A stretch of DNA of 64,000 nucleotides from Ixodes scapularis (Eukaryota; Arthropoda; Arachnida; Ixodida; Ixodidae): positions 61,977,349 to 62,041,348 of the forward strand of contig NW_024609857.1 in NCBI RefSeq assembly GCF_016920785.2. The letters run 5' to 3'. The notes under the pieces were generated by a model that did not search any database, was not told where the DNA came from, and was given only the letters and a program-made list of their open reading frames with translations. This document shows, piece by piece, positions 1 to 13,300 of the stretch. The translations under genes were made by a program, and so were the position numbers. Every line of letters begins with the position of its first letter. The stretch's first letter is position 1.

Positions 1-2135
1 TTTTAAAATCGAATTTCATCCACCGCACGTCGTAAAAGCTGTGAAAAGGAACACAAAAACACAAGACTAGGGAGCCAAAAAAAATTATTTGCTATAGAAC
101 TTTTAAAAGAAAACTGGACTCTTTTGCGACTTCTTTCCTTCGAAAGCTCTGCCTTTTCACTACGATGCATACGCAGAAACGGTGCACGTCAGACGAATCC
201 ACATCGCCTATTGGGTAAGAGCCTACCTCACCAGCACCGCGATCGTAAACAATAAATAGCCGGCGAATGTTTCCTAAAAGTTTTGTTAAATAATATTCAG
301 ATCCACATTTTGTAGCATAATTAGAGATGTGTGGCGAAAATTGCCAAATTTGATAATGCTGAGAGCCAAGCGCCATCTATCGTGTGGTAAACGAAGCAAC
401 TACTGCGCGTGCGCAGTAGGGCAGGGCCAAGTTCAGAACGGTTATTTCCTTTGGTTTCCTTCCTCTCAAAACTCTGACTGACTGAACGTTTATTTTTCTA
501 CGTGTTCATCTCGCGCGTGCCGACTTCAAGCAGCAAGAAAGAAATGTACTTAAAACAAACCACGACGAACAAGAACGCTGGATCCACAAACACCCGAGAA
601 GAGCGACAACAGCCGCGAATCCCGCTCCGACGAAGCTCTCACAATATAGGCCTAGCAGGCACTCCGACTTGGCGCAGCGTTGCTTCGTCGCAAGACCGTC
701 TGTCTGCCTGCGACCGGCTGGCGTGCTGAATGGAATATGCCCGCGCTACCCTTGTGGGGTACCCTTGTGGACCCTTCCCGTATAATAGTTTGATCGCTGA
801 CCTCAATTTTAGGTTAAGAGGTGAGGTCAATCTCTTCCCCTTGTTTTCCGAGGCAGTGTTGACGAACACTCGTCGAAAAGGGACCCTCGTCGATCCTCTC
901 CTTGTTTTGTGTGATCTAGAGCTGAAATAAACGCTGTATGGATTACCTTCGTAGCACGGTATGTACACTTTGTTATTGGTATGCCATTTTTATTCTGACA
1001 GACTGCACGTCACTGTCGAGCTGTAACAGTTCGTGGGAGGTATACGTGCAATACCGGTCCAACCTTTCTTTGCCGAGTGTCGCGTCAGTATCGAGTTGCA
1101 ATTGTAAAAGATCGGTCCCGAAGCGCTTACCAACAGCGCGAATACAGCACTTCATCAAACGCGCGCGTCCGCTCCGAGTGTGAACAGGTATTTACGTGGC
1201 TCTTGCTGACAGTTCAAACGTATCTTTTTTAACGTCGGCTCGCTCCTGCATCTCCGAGACCGCGAAAAACGCCGCGGCAAATTGTTCCCATCTGCACTTC
1301 CCAACAGGCATACCGGCGTATGGGACTAGTCCCATGCTGTCGCTGTAGCGCAACGTATCTCATTGAATTTCGCTCAGCTGCGATGCGGCGATGAGAGGCG
1401 CCGATTCAGAAAATACGTCGGTGACATCGGCGCAGTAAAACCCACCGGCGCACCCCAACTCGCTAACGCTCCCATCTCCTACTGCAGAGAGAACTTCCGG
1501 TTCCGGAAACATCGTACGTCACGGCTTGTTTTGCGGTCAAGAAAAAGTCAATATTTCATTAATTTTTTGTGTAGAAGTTAATAAACCGAGAGGAAAACGG
1601 ATGCCTGTTCGGCATTCAGTGAACATTGACGGTTTATTGTAAAAGTTATCTGGAAAAAGTAAAGAAGTCATTTCATGGTCCCTTTAAACCTGATTTCTTT
1701 TCAAATAAAAAAGGTTCGGGGCACGTGGCGTGACACCTTCATATAGAATGAAGCAAAAAGACCCGCATGTTTTTTCTTCTAATATTTTATGCGTTGGTAC
1801 TGCAACAGTCGACAGTCACTAAAACCAAAAACCAAAAAAATAAATAAAAAAGAACGCTTACTTTTTTCACATCTAAGCTGGCATCCTATAAAAACAAAAA
1901 GACTTAAGATAACTTAAAATACTGGCAAAACATATAAGTCAGGGGCTTTGGCTCGAAACGCTAACACATAAAGGTTTAGGACGCAGGCGAGCTGTTGCAA
2001 GTCTAACACAATAACAAAACAAAAAAAAAAACACTCAAGCTTCATCATTAATATTTTTATTCGCCTAATTACGGGTTTCTTCCTTACCCCGAAATACTTT
2101 ACGCAACAAGATCCAAAATTTTTTGTTAACCCCTC
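1..2135. other. Upstream non-coding segment, no gene recognised
   Basis: I see no protein-coding gene, tRNA or rRNA here. Short open frames exist on both strands but lack recognisable domains. The stretch around 82-420 (pyrimidine-rich, then a near-palindrome around 399-417) loosely resembles sequence at about 14,200-14,470, so both are probably dispersed repeats. Around 1,676-1,697 is a CCCTTTAAA-type motif also seen (in either orientation) near 6,592, 14,197 and 21,581, probably the end of a repeat family. From 1,780 to 2,130 it is AT-rich with A-runs. Confidence 0.5.
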
Positions 2136-2145
2136 ATGTTCTCAA

Positions 2146-2300
2146 GAAAAAAAAAAAAAAAAGATTTACGATTGTTTGAGAAGCATCAAAAAGTCAATAA
2201 ACCAAACTCATCACCGTGTAATAGAAGAGCGTCTGGCTCCTCACAATGGCAAACAGTTTGCTCAGTTAGCGCCCCCCCCCCCCCCCCTTTTTTTTATTTT
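2146..2300. repeat. Homopolymer tracts: A-run then C-run and T-run
   Basis: An A-run lies at about 2,147-2,162. A run of about 15 C followed directly by T lies at 2,273-2,296. Runs of this kind recur through the window and are slippage-prone, so their lengths are the least reliable bases in the assembly. Confidence 0.85.
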
Positions 2301-2473
2301 CGGCGGCCAAACGGCGCCAATATTGACCAAGCAAACCGCGGCACGACGCCCTGTCTTTGTCCGACCACTCGAAAATGCCTTTTTACAATTCCGAGCACCT
2401 GCGGCTGTTTATTCGGGAGCTGGTTCCCGTTAGCGAACGCAGTGGCGTAAATGTGGTTGGAGGAACTCGCGGC

Positions 2474-2520
2474 TCGTTAATTATTCGACCGCTAATTACG
2501 GAAGCGCGTTTTTAATTGCT
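2474..2520. promoter_or_regulatory. Cluster of homeodomain-type TAAT sites upstream of tailless
   Basis: Three TAAT-core motifs sit within about 45 bases: TTAATTATTC near 2,477, CTAATTAC near 2,492 and TTTTAATTGC near 2,510. The block is GC-richer and less repetitive than its surroundings and lies about 1.8 kb upstream of the first certain tailless exon. TAAT cores are bound by many homeodomain factors. The motifs are seen; a role as a tailless control element is inference. Confidence 0.25.
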
Positions 2521-2942
2521 CGCCTATCTTCGTGGAAACGAAAGACGCCCCCCGGTAAGTATCTGCCTTCCAACAACTTTTACGCGTTTTCCTTTCAATC
2601 GTTGTTAGCGTCGGACGTTTTATGACGCGCTCGGGTGCGTATATTCATTACACGGAGTATAGACCCGCGCCAAGTTGTGGAAAAAATAGACAAACAAAAA
2701 ACGCGGCACACACATATATGGAGATATATATGCTTTTTTTTTATTCTCTTTCTTTTTTTTTTACTAGTAGTAATCACACGACTTGACAAAAGAGTGGGCG
2801 CTGTGTATTCGAATTTACGAGCTTAGTATAATGCGGCTTGTGGGGTGTCGAGCTTTCTTCGGTAGAGTTCGTGTCACCGGTGCTGTCTGTTTTATTTTTT
2901 TTTTCTTGCTTCTTCCGACGAATACGAAACTTCAACTTGGTG

Positions 2943-2944
<2 letters not shown>

Positions 2945-2978
<34 letters not shown>
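2945..2978. repeat. (TA)n microsatellite
   Basis: About 17 uninterrupted TA dinucleotides, upstream of tailless. Confidence 0.95.
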
Positions 2979-2980
<2 letters not shown>

Positions 2981-3551
2981 TCGCGGTGTGAATGTGTGGG
3001 GGTGGCGGCTTAAATTGTTTTGGTGTCCTTTCACGCGCCACATTATCGTGAAAAGCCATCGTGTCGTCCTCTCTGCAGCGTGTTCGTCGTGTCTTTGAAG
3101 ACGGTCCGCAGGGGTGTCGTGAGCCTCTCAATGGGAAGAGCGCGGGCGCTTGCTCTGAAGCGACTTCTGATTTACGGCCACCCCCACAACCCCGGCGCGC
3201 GTCACGCATCTTATACCTTTGATAAAAGTTTGCTTTTGAGCGGTCTGAAAGAAGAGGACCACGCGGCTCGGCTTCGATGTTCGCGTCAGTCGTTCGGCGC
3301 CTTTGCTCGCGACGAGACAGACAGTCCTTATTATCGGAGTCGTCCGAGAAGTCTTTCTTTCCCTTGCACTCCGCGGCGTCATTAAAAACCCAGCTATTTC
3401 TTCTCCTCAGTGAACGTGTTTCACGCGGCGGCGCCGACCGACCGACCGTCCTATTAACTGGGAGGTGACAGCGTCCGTAGAATGACACGAGCTCTTTAGT
3501 TCTTTGGAAGAAGTTTACGCCCGTGCTCGGAAGGATTCATCGTGACCGTGT

Positions 3552-3591
3552 ATGCCGTTGCGGGGAATCCGCGTCAGGGCACCTGCAGTCG
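3552..3591 (+). CDS. tll: Candidate first coding exon of tailless (tentative)
   Basis: Exon 4,318-4,399 begins two bases into a codon, so the preceding coding exon must end one base into a codon. An ATG at 3,552 opens 13 codons and runs to a plausible donor (G|GTGCGT) at 3,591/3,592 in that phase, joining to give a Gly-Arg-Ile-Leu start to the DNA-binding domain. The block also lies in a GC-richer, promoter-like stretch 0.7 kb upstream of the certain exon. Against it: the leader residues are not recognisably conserved, the start context is ordinary, and a one-in-three phase match is weak evidence. A rival at 730-820 also fits the phase, and the true exon could lie before the window. Confidence 0.25.
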
Positions 3592-4099
3592 GTGCGTCTT
3601 TCTGGTTTTTGATGGCGAGTTTCGGGAACGACGAGACGAGAAGTGTCGTTTCGAGGGAACGCCGGTTGCTTCCGCAAGGGCGGCGGTTCTTGAGTGGAAG
3701 TCATATAGAATGTCTTTGGTGAAAGGGAAGGCCAATCATCGTTTCAACCTATACCCTTGCTAAATATGAAACAGCGTCGGTTTGTATTGCTAAGGCTGCT
3801 GAATAAATCTGGCAAGAATTAAGGAATGTTTGGAGTCTATCATATGTCTTGAATGAGCAAGATCGTTTCCAGCCGTTGCGGGAAATCAAACCTCATGTCA
3901 TGGTCTTATTTTCACGTAATTGTCTCTGCATTGTCTCTGGGGCCGCGCTTTAGAGTTGCCGGGTTTCTATATACTTCCGTTATCTCTTCTCAGGTTCTCA
4001 GGGTCATCCTCACTGTGTACGCATTCAAAGATGTCTCGGGAATCGTTGGAATGTTCGCCTTCGGCCCGCGCCAGACAATTTATAACAGCGGAGGATTTA

Positions 4100-4153
4100 G
4101 GGGGGGAAAGGGGAGGGGTGCGCTGCCCCCCCCCCCTCCCCCCCCCCCCCCCC
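4100..4153. repeat. G-rich then C-rich low-complexity tract
   Basis: A G-rich stretch from about 4,100 is followed at 4,127-4,153 by runs of C broken by a single T. It lies within the 170 bases 5' of a tailless splice acceptor. Confidence 0.85.
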
Positions 4154-4317
4154 ACCCCGCCAAGTATTATTTTTAAAATCGCCTCTGAATAATAACAACA
4201 AAACGGGGACGGAATTACGCTGGTGAATACTCACAATGAATTGGTGAATGGCATGCTCATTTCTCGATCTCCGAATATGAGAAAGGAGTTCAGCAATCTT
4301 TTTGTCTTCTCTTCTAG

Positions 4318-4399
4318 GCCGCATTCTGCTGGATATCCCCTGCAAGGTGTGCCTGGACCACTCGTCCGGCAAGCACTACGGCATATTCGCCTGCGACGG
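4318..4399 (+). CDS. tll: tailless exon: first zinc finger, N-terminal part
   Basis: A pyrimidine-rich tract precedes the acceptor at 4,316-4,317, and the donor GTAAGC starts at 4,400. After two bases of a split codon it encodes RILLDIPCKVC and on to YGIFACDG, the first zinc finger up to the P-box. It ends two bases into the Gly codon. Known family members have RILDIPCKVC here, so one Leu is extra. Confidence 0.92.
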
Positions 4400-7300
4400 G
4401 TAAGCACGCTTTCAGACGTTCGGGGTGTAGCCGTATTTTTAGCTAGTCGTTTTCGGAGCACACGGTTGCGAAATTATGTACGGCGCAACTGTTCCGTTCC
4501 GTGAAACCGTACGTAAAATTTAACGTGCTTTATCATACCGTAAAACTCGCGCAACCACGTAAACGACGATGATGATTGAGTTAGACCGTGAGCGCCATCT
4601 TCTAGTAAACATCTGAAACGCACTGCAGCGTGCAAACCAGTGGCGTACGGGGCTCGAGTTTCACGGCGTACGTACGACTGATGTAAACAAGACGGCATTT
4701 ACCGGTCGGAATTTCAAGAGCTCCAGATCTAGATAGGGTCAAAAGTGTGACCGCCATCTAGAACTTGAACGATCGTTCACGCTGTGTGACGTCGAACCAA
4801 ATCGATTCGTATGCTCGCGGTCGCCGCGGCGGCTCGTTTGCCTGGATTACGAAAATTTACTCACATGCGTAGTCTACAGCAGTCGCGATCGCTTACCATC
4901 GAGAGCAGTTCTCGAGATGATTTAGTTCGAGCCTTAATACGCTCGGCTGGACCGGCGAAGTCAGTCGCCGATCCGACCGCCATCGTCTCTCCCGAGTCGT
5001 CAACGGTTGTAGCTGCTTCGCGGTACCGACTCCAGCGGCCGGAGGGGGAGGAACGAACAAGAAGCACATCCCGAAGCTCCCAACGAACAGCGCGCGCACG
5101 CGCAGTGGCGTCGGCGATGCGTTCGAGGACGAACCGTTCGTGTGTCAAAACGACTCGCTAAAACTCCCTCTATTCGAAATGCACACAAACCAGTTAGTAA
5201 AACATAATTCTTTTTTTTTTTATGAAATTTTGGCTAATTGTTTTGGGCTGACTGGAGGACCGCTATCGGTGTCACAACTCGGGAGTTTGCAAGCCCCAGA
5301 AGCCAGCTTCCGTCCGGAGGGGAACCTCTTTTTTTCCCACACTGTCCAAAACTGCGCCCTGCGTCCACCGCCCGCTGTCGCCGCTGCGGCAGCTGTCAAA
5401 AGCAGTCCTCGTCACGCAGACCTCTCTTCCTCCTCCCCCATTTCGTCATAACATCCCCACTTGGTCCTGCCGGGACGACGCATAATGGCCAGGACCCGAC
5501 GGAGGGCCCACAATGACCAACTCCTCCCGCTCCATCACGTCCAAAACGGCGTCACTTTGCCCCCCTTTCCCATGAATGAAAGGGCGCCATATTGCCGAGT
5601 GGCCCGCATCCCGTCGTCTGCAACGACGGCGTCGCCGACATAATGAGGCTCCATGACTGCGTTTGGACGGGGAGAGGACTCTTCGGTCGCCATTTCGGGA
5701 CTGGATCCCCTCCTCTTCCTCTCTTTTTCCTTCCCTCCTCTCCACACCCTGATACAACGTTTCCCTTCTCTCGGTAACCCCCTTTGGAGGCCCCACTGAC
5801 TAAGCAATTTCAAGTGGGTGGAAGCTGGAGCGTCGAGGCTTGAAGGATGTGTCGTCTGCTATTCGGTCTCTGCCCTGGTCTTCTGCTGCACTGGATGCGT
5901 CAGTTGGCGGTGTGACCGGAGGTGGCGTTGAGTTTCGATGATAGCGGGTTTTGGGGGGCCTCGAGTGGACGGCTCTTTCACCTCGAATCTTTCTCTTCTT
6001 TTTCTTTCTTTTTTTTTTGTAATCCAACGAGTTGGAGCCGTACTTTGATCTGGGGGTGAAGCGACGAGGGGATAATGGGATCGAGCGCTGTAATGACATA
6101 ATGCCGGGCCCCGTTTTCTGGAGGGACTCCACTCTGCCGCGGCACGTCGACGAGGCGACTGCGAGTGACATATGGCGCGAGCATTGTCCCGCTGAGTAAA
6201 TTAAACTTCAAAGGCTACCGTTTTGTGATACCGCCAACATAAACGCTCCGTATCGCTTTTTTTTTTTTTTCGTTCGGCATATTTTTTTTTAGTTTTCGAG
6301 CAAAATAAAATATTTCGAACATTTTGCTTTTCAACACGCGCTGTATCTCTCCAGCCACAATGCAACGTAAAGTAAACGAAAACTTAAAAAAAAAAAGAAT
6401 ACAGCATAGCACCGCGTGTGCACTTACTACGAAGAAGCCTTTGAACAACAGGGAAAGCCGAGAAAGAGGCAGTTTATGTAGAGCTGCTCAGCACACGTTG
6501 TACAGAGGCACTTTATTGTTTAGAAAATAATAGGACAAAGGTCGATTCATTTCCTAATACCAACCCATGGGGGCCTGACCGAATTGAATGCTTTAAAGGG
6601 TCCATTCACGATTAATTGAGTGTAGTTATATAGCACCGCAGTGCCCGTACCTGCGGTCTGGTGACTACGGGCTCCCCGATGGCTATGCGCACCTCTCGCC
6701 AGTCCACTAACTTCCAAACTCGTAATCATTATCCCGCGCCTCATGGAACGTAGTGGCTAAAACTACCAGTCATTGGAAAAGAATTAATCGCAAATTATAA
6801 CTTGTGTTTTTCTTTTGATATTTCGAATAAACGACCAAATTTATTTCAAATCGCACTATAACTACCACGGCTTTCGGGTTGTTTTGACGGCTCCTGAGGG
6901 AGTTCGTGGAGAACCCGTTTGGCGTCCCGTGCGCCGTGGGTGACCGACTCTGGTTCGCCGGAAACGATCGGCGGCGTGTCGGACGAGAAGAGTCGGGAAA
7001 TTGGCGCGTGCACGTTGCGGCAGTCTGTCGAGTCGGCAGACGTCTACAAAGAACCGGCGTATAGAACGTGCCGAGAATAACTGCTCAAAGTCGCGGTGCC
7101 CCGGTTCGCGACTGTGAACGGCTACAAGTACCCACCCGTACCGGAGCACCTACCGAGGTCGGTGGAGGACCGACTATATGGCGCCTCGACTCCCGTTCAT
7201 GAGCCTTCAGCGGTTGACGTGGTATAACGAAGACAACCGGGGATAATACGGTTCTCTCATAACCAATTAATTACCCAATAAGACCTTACTCCTTACATTT

Positions 7301-10300
7301 ATAAATGCTTAATTTCCACCATAGTACAGCTTCGCTGGTTTTCCTTCTTCACGAGAGTGGAAAGGCTGAACGTTTTATGTAAAAGCCCTGGCTGTTTCTG
7401 GAAGGGCCCACAACTCACTCACCCAATTGCTTCCGCGGTAACCGAACAAAAGCTCACCGGACAAAAGCTCACCCGTTTTTTCACAGACCCAGACAAAAGC
7501 TCACCTCATTTCTTTTTTTTTTTTTTTTCTACGCGGGCGAAACACGGGCTGAAATAAAATGCGGACGCGATGGACATTTCAACATTTTTAGGTGATCTTG
7601 TACCCCATCCCACGCAAGGGTTTACCACGGTTGATCGAATGCCATTTCGTCGAAACACGTTTTAGAGAACGGGCACTTTGTATTGAAGCACGGTTTAAAG
7701 AAAGCAGAGCCTCAGTTTAGAGAAATGCCGTTTATCGAAAAAGGGGACGCTATTTAAAAAAGGCTTTTCTACTTCGCGTGTGTATCTCTGGTGCGCGCGT
7801 TAACCCAAGCCCCCTGCCGCGCTCCCGCCGCTTCGCGGTGGCAGTCTGCGGCGGCTCATTACAAAAACGTTAACTCACCTGACTTATCCATACACGCTGC
7901 TTCGCGGTGTCCGAATTCGCTAAAAAGAGGCTCATCACCTTTTTCTCTAAACTTTGTTTATCTAAACTTGGTATCCCCATAAGACAACGTGAAATTTTCT
8001 CCTGGTCAGCTTTTGTCCGGGTCTGTTAAAAAATGGGCGAGCTTTTGTCCGGTGAGCTTTTGTCCGGGATTCGCTTCCGACGACTACAAAGACGTACAGA
8101 CCGTCCTTCAGGTGCACGTGGGTTGAACTGGGCGCCAAACGGGCTGGTCATGGTCCTCCTGGGGGACGATGCTCACCTCGCTCACGCCTCATGCACAGCT
8201 TAGCTCGCACTCAAGGTTGGTTATGAACACTTGTGATGAGAGACCACACTTGTGCCATCTATCAAGCAGTCCCGGAACACTTCCAATATGCATAGATTTC
8301 TAAACTTTTATGTTTTATTTGATGTCATTTTCGAAAGGCGGTCATAGAACGTATTTTATATTGACAGCGCTTCCAGATGACCTCGGCTTGCTCGTGACGG
8401 AAAAGCGCGATTACTGTGTTCGCGATGTGAACTGCGGTAATTTGATGTAATGGTTTCATCTCATACAGTAATCAGAGTTGTGACAAAAGAACCAATATCT
8501 TCGCATTGACCTTTCGTGGTCTGGGTGCGTAGAATAGACATTGAAGAAACCCGCGTTTTTTTGCCAATTCTCCTCTTTTTTTTTTTTTTTTATGATAATT
8601 GTGTGCGCGGTGGCACTCGGACGGCGTAAGAGCCCACAAGAGAAACAGCCTTTTTTTTGAGAATTAGCATCGTAGTATCGCATGGCTGCCATTGTGGTGA
8701 ATTTGCTTGTATCCGTTTACTAATTGCGATAAAAGAATAAGGACAAGCAAGCCCTTCTATGTAGTATGTATACTCCTCATCTGCGTTTTCTTCGAGAAAC
8801 GGTTATTCCGGTCCGAAGAAATTAATATTTATGAAAGGCGCAACGGCAACCCCAAACCCTTTCTGTATTCCTGTGAGCATGACATAAATATGAATTTATA
8901 TTAATATAAAAAATATGCAAAAAATACAAATGCCCTGACTGACGAGAGCAAATCTTTTGATGACCAAAAAATTGGGTCTGAACGAATTCGACTGGCAGTA
9001 CTCGAAGTTGTTCCTCTTTCCGCGGCTGCATAAAGCCTTTCTAATTTTTCTTTTCGGTTAAAGTCACACGACAGACGACTCACACAAACAAGATGACATA
9101 TTAATTGAGCACGCAACCAGAGCGATGATATGTGGATCAGACGTATACTTAATCCGTTACAAGTAACGAAATTACTTGTTCTCCCTTAGAGTTCTCAGTA
9201 ATTTTGTAACGGAATAATTACAAATTTGCTAGAGTAATTGGAAAGTAATTTCCTTGCATATTTACGTAACAGATTCCTTGTAAATCGTTACATTTTTAAT
9301 TCAACGGCCTCCCCCAACCTCCCCCCCCTCTTTTTTTTTGTTTTTTTGTTTGGAGAGAAAACAATATTGTTTATTTTGGTAAAGTCGACTGCAGTCACGT
9401 TGTCACGCGCATTGATGACCAGCGCAAAAGGAGGCTTGGCAATCTTCAGTTCCTTAGGTGATTTCTTTACAACACCACCCAAGATCATGTTTTTTTTTTT
9501 TGTTTGCACACTTGTTTAGTGAAAACAGCAAAAAAAAAACCAAATGTATTTCTAAAAAAAAGGGAGAAAAAACAAGTGGAGTCAAGCTGCATCAGCTTTT
9601 CTTTTTAATCCCCTCTTTTTTTCTTCTTGCAATCGTAGGCAGTGGAAGGAGGACACCAAGGGATTGTGTGCCTCTTTGAGAAGCTTGAGCCCTAAGTACA
9701 CATACAAGAATTACCAATGACCCCCTCGGTTATAGTGGATATGACCATTTTCATAATGTCACAACAGGAGAGGACGTTTCGTCTACCCTAAAATCCACTA
9801 ATGCGATGTGATAATAAGGGAAGGTGTTATAACGACAAGCATTTTTGTTCGTTGCTGCACAAAAGGTATTAAAACGCTTCTCAACATTTCTCAGAAAACA
9901 GGATGTATTTTTTTTTTACCTTCTGTTATTTCATTAGACCAAGTTTTAAAAGCTAGCTTTTTTTTTTCAGTTTTAGTTTTAGGGCTGGCCTACCTTATTT
10001 GTGAATTGATGCCAGGCTATCTGCATCTCATTCACCCTTCTTGTGCGCCAGCTTTTTGCGAGCACTTCGGAAATAAAAATAGTCTTTTTTTTTTCCCTTT
10101 ACCTTTAGCAGGCCAAATTAAATCTCAAATACAAATATAAAATAAAAAGAAAGAGAAGTTGGCGTAGTTGGAGATTGCGGGCTTGAGCAGGGAAGGAAAC
10201 TCGAGAGTGGGTCTTAGATATCTCCTTTTCGCTTCCCTCTGCCTCAACGGACGTCTATCTTGAGGGTACACTGGGGTACACAACTGCCCGCATCATCAAG

Positions 10301-13300
10301 AAATGCACGCGTTCGCAAACGTGCGTTAACATTGATCTGTTTTAACCGACTTTTTCATTAATTGTTTTTGGGAGTGTACCTGCAGTTTTTATTTCCTTAT
10401 AACTTATATTTACATCGAAAAGGTTTTATTATCATGTTCACCAGCGTCTCAACCAAGGCTCGCGACCTGTTCACAGAGGAGGAAGCATATAAATCGAAAC
10501 CTTATTTATTATTTAATTATTACGTGTAACTAAACCCTGTCTTACTAAATCCGTATTCCGCCGTTTGGCAATATTTGCCGGTGTAGTTGGATGTGCAAAA
10601 ATAAATTCTCATTTCAGGTTTTGCCAGTTGCACCAAAATCGCGAAACACAGTTTCGCGATTTTTGCAATATCAAGCACTGCAGCGACGAAGCTCTGCTCT
10701 TTCTTCAGGGTAAAGAGCACTCCTGTTACTTCGCTGGAAAAGCACAATGCACTGCATAAAGCATTCGTGAGGAAAAATAATAAAACATTTAAACCTGGAA
10801 ATAGTAAGAAGAATAGAGGAAGACAAAACGAGACTTGGGGACGGTTACCCTTCTATCCTACACATATTCTATTGGCGTGACGATAGCAAAGCAATGTTTT
10901 CGCATGCATTCGGCTTGGATTACGGGCTACAAACAAAAGGCTAAATATTCAAGTTAAATGCTTGCCAGTCTAAAATAATTTGAAGATTTCAAAGAGCAAA
11001 AAAGAAAATATTAAAACCCGCAACCGAAGCCTAAACAAAGAGAGATAGTTTGAAAACATAATGGTTGCAATTTATTACTTTGTCACTGTCACGATAATCT
11101 GCGTATATTGTTCGAACCCTCTATTTTATAGTTATTCTCTTTCTAAGCCTGCTGGCCAACATGTCTAAAAAGATAATACATTGAAAATAAGGGGTTCTAA
11201 CTGCATACACAGGTCATCGCGAGAGTAAGGAAGTAATATATTGCAATAATGATATTATGACGCAGTCTCTTTTGCCTTTGTTGTTTAACTCCCATTTCTA
11301 AACCTTATGACGTTAGGGAAAGGGAGCGCTGGAAAATTCCATTAAACCGCACGAACTATGGGTTTGAAATGTTAAGCTATAATCTTCCGCTTGTCTTAAG
11401 TAAAGTTGAAAAACAAAATTTGTCAAACATTGAAAAGCTACATCTAAATGAAATTCGAGAACTCTGTTTTCACAAATAAAAAATAAATTGTCTTTGTGAG
11501 CTGTAAATACGTCCGTTTTATATATTTTTCTTTCCTGTATACATCCAGTCACTAGATGCTGTCGTTCTTCGATCTTTGTGTAAGAGGTCAAATCCTTCCT
11601 CTAGCAGCAAATAGCGTATATAAATGTTTGTTTGTTTTTTCCATGTCGGCTGTCTGCTTGTTTTCCCTTGATTGCTGTTGTTTGTTACAGTATGCCAATT
11701 GTAAGGCTGCAGAGGCCTTGTCAAGTCAAGACTGTTTTGACTTTTTGCCTCTGCAGCCCACATCACTACTTGATGATGATGTAAATAAAAAAAATTGATT
11801 GATTGATTGTTTATGCTTCAGGTGTGAATTTACATTTTTTTTCTCTTGTACACGGTTGTCTACGGCAGCCAAATAGAAACTGAACAAATTGAAATAATTT
11901 TATAATCTAGAGATTAACTTGTTATCAATTACAACAATACAGACAAAGGAATTGTGGAAAAAAGCTGACAGTAACATTCACATTCTTTGATAATTTATCC
12001 CTTAATATATTTCAACAGTTCGCGTTGCAGTAAATGGTACTCCTCCCAGTTTCTCAAAGAAGAAAAAAAGAAAGACGCTGGTTGAGATAAGACATGAGCA
12101 ACGAAAAGCAGTGCATGTCCATCTTGACTTTTATAATGTTATGCGGAATTAATGCCTTCTGCTCTCTGAGAGATGCTGAGTAAAACAAAACAGCCCACCT
12201 AAACGGTATCAGTGTCACATTTTCTTGACGACCTTGGTGCTAAACCCATTTTCGCAAACAGATTAAAGCTTGAAATCGCGATAATGGTATCCTGGCTCCT
12301 ACTCTGAAAAGTACCCTTCCCTTTACCCTCCCACGTTTTTTTGTTTTTTTTTTTCTTTTTAGCAAGGATGCGTGGTGAAGAGGGAAGTAAACTGATTTGT
12401 TCGAAGGCAAGGAGGAAACTACAGCGACCATTGTATGCGTAGTGGGTGCAACGGATTGTATGACTTAGCGGTTCAAACTCGAAAAGAACTGGGTCACCGG
12501 GGGCTGGAGGCAAGATCCGCATGGAAGATATGGATCACGTGTCCTTGTCTCAAAAGACTTTTGAGTCATGAACCCTTCTTCTTTTGTCGGGAAGCGGTCA
12601 GTTCGCAGCAGCCACTCGTCGAGAGCAGACCGTGCAACATGGTTCCCACTCTAGTTCTTCTCGCCTTCGTCGCCGTGTCCACGAACGCCTGCCATGCGCC
12701 AGAGGCCCCCAAGAACGGGAGAACCACCGTTGCGCAGTCGGCGACCAACGGGACGCAATTCTCGACGGGTACCACCATCGCTTACGTCTGCCTGGAAGGA
12801 TTCGACATTCTGGGACCACGAACTCAACAGTGCGGACGGGACGGCTCCTGGCATCCCAAAGACCTACCCATGTGCCTCTCAAACGTGGTAACCGACCGGC
12901 CAGCCTTCCAATCATCCGGTTCTAACGTCAGCGGCATGGCTTTCCTCGCCCTGGACGGAAACAGGTATGCAGCAAAACGGATGTCGAGGCGTCCCCCTGG
13001 TTCGCTGTTGACCTCGGGGAAACTCTTCCCATCGCCGTCGTCCAGCTGGACTTCCAGGAAAGTATCGTCCCTTCAGCCGTTCAACTGACCGTTCGCGTCG
13101 GCGATGTTGACGGGCATTACGATGCGAATCCGGTCTGCAGCGTCTTCAAGGGCGCTCTTCTGCCCGGACGTTCTCTCTACCTTCCGTGCACGCCCGGAGG
13201 CGGCGGCCGTTTCGTCAGCGTCCACTCGTCCGGCCCGGCGTCCCTACTATCGCTCTGCGAGTTTGTAGCATACTCCGAGACAGCGGCCTCAAAGGAGCCG

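Larger units (their letters stand above)
4400..12434. other. First part of the 12.6-kb tailless intron, non-coding
   Basis: No exon recognised. The 4,800-6,200 part is GC- and CpG-richer with few obvious repeats and could hold regulatory DNA; it has one perfect TGAATGAA at 5,573-5,580. A GC-rich block at 6,860-7,250 is open in places but I recognise no protein in it. An inverted-repeat element occupies 7,436-8,072. Around 9,140-9,300 there are GTTACAAGTAAC-type motifs like those at hAT ends elsewhere in the window. From 9,300 to 12,400 the sequence is AT-rich with many T-runs, a 12-bp hairpin at about 10,635-10,663 and a LINE-type 3' tail near 11,690-11,815. Confidence 0.5.

Noticed and set aside
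730..820. Alternative first tailless exon (ATG at 730, donor G|GTGAGG at 820)
   Set aside because: The phase fits, but it is 3.5 kb upstream, encodes no recognisable leader and lies in repeat-like sequence. Kept only as a rival to 3,552-3,591.
2892..3488. 198-codon open frame on the minus strand
   Set aside because: Runs through the TA microsatellite (YIYIYIY), is otherwise low-complexity and basic, and has no domain. Taken as chance.
6862..7149. Open, GC-rich frame on the minus strand
   Set aside because: Arg-rich peptide with no known motif; alternative frames are equally uninformative. Left as an unassigned GC-rich block.
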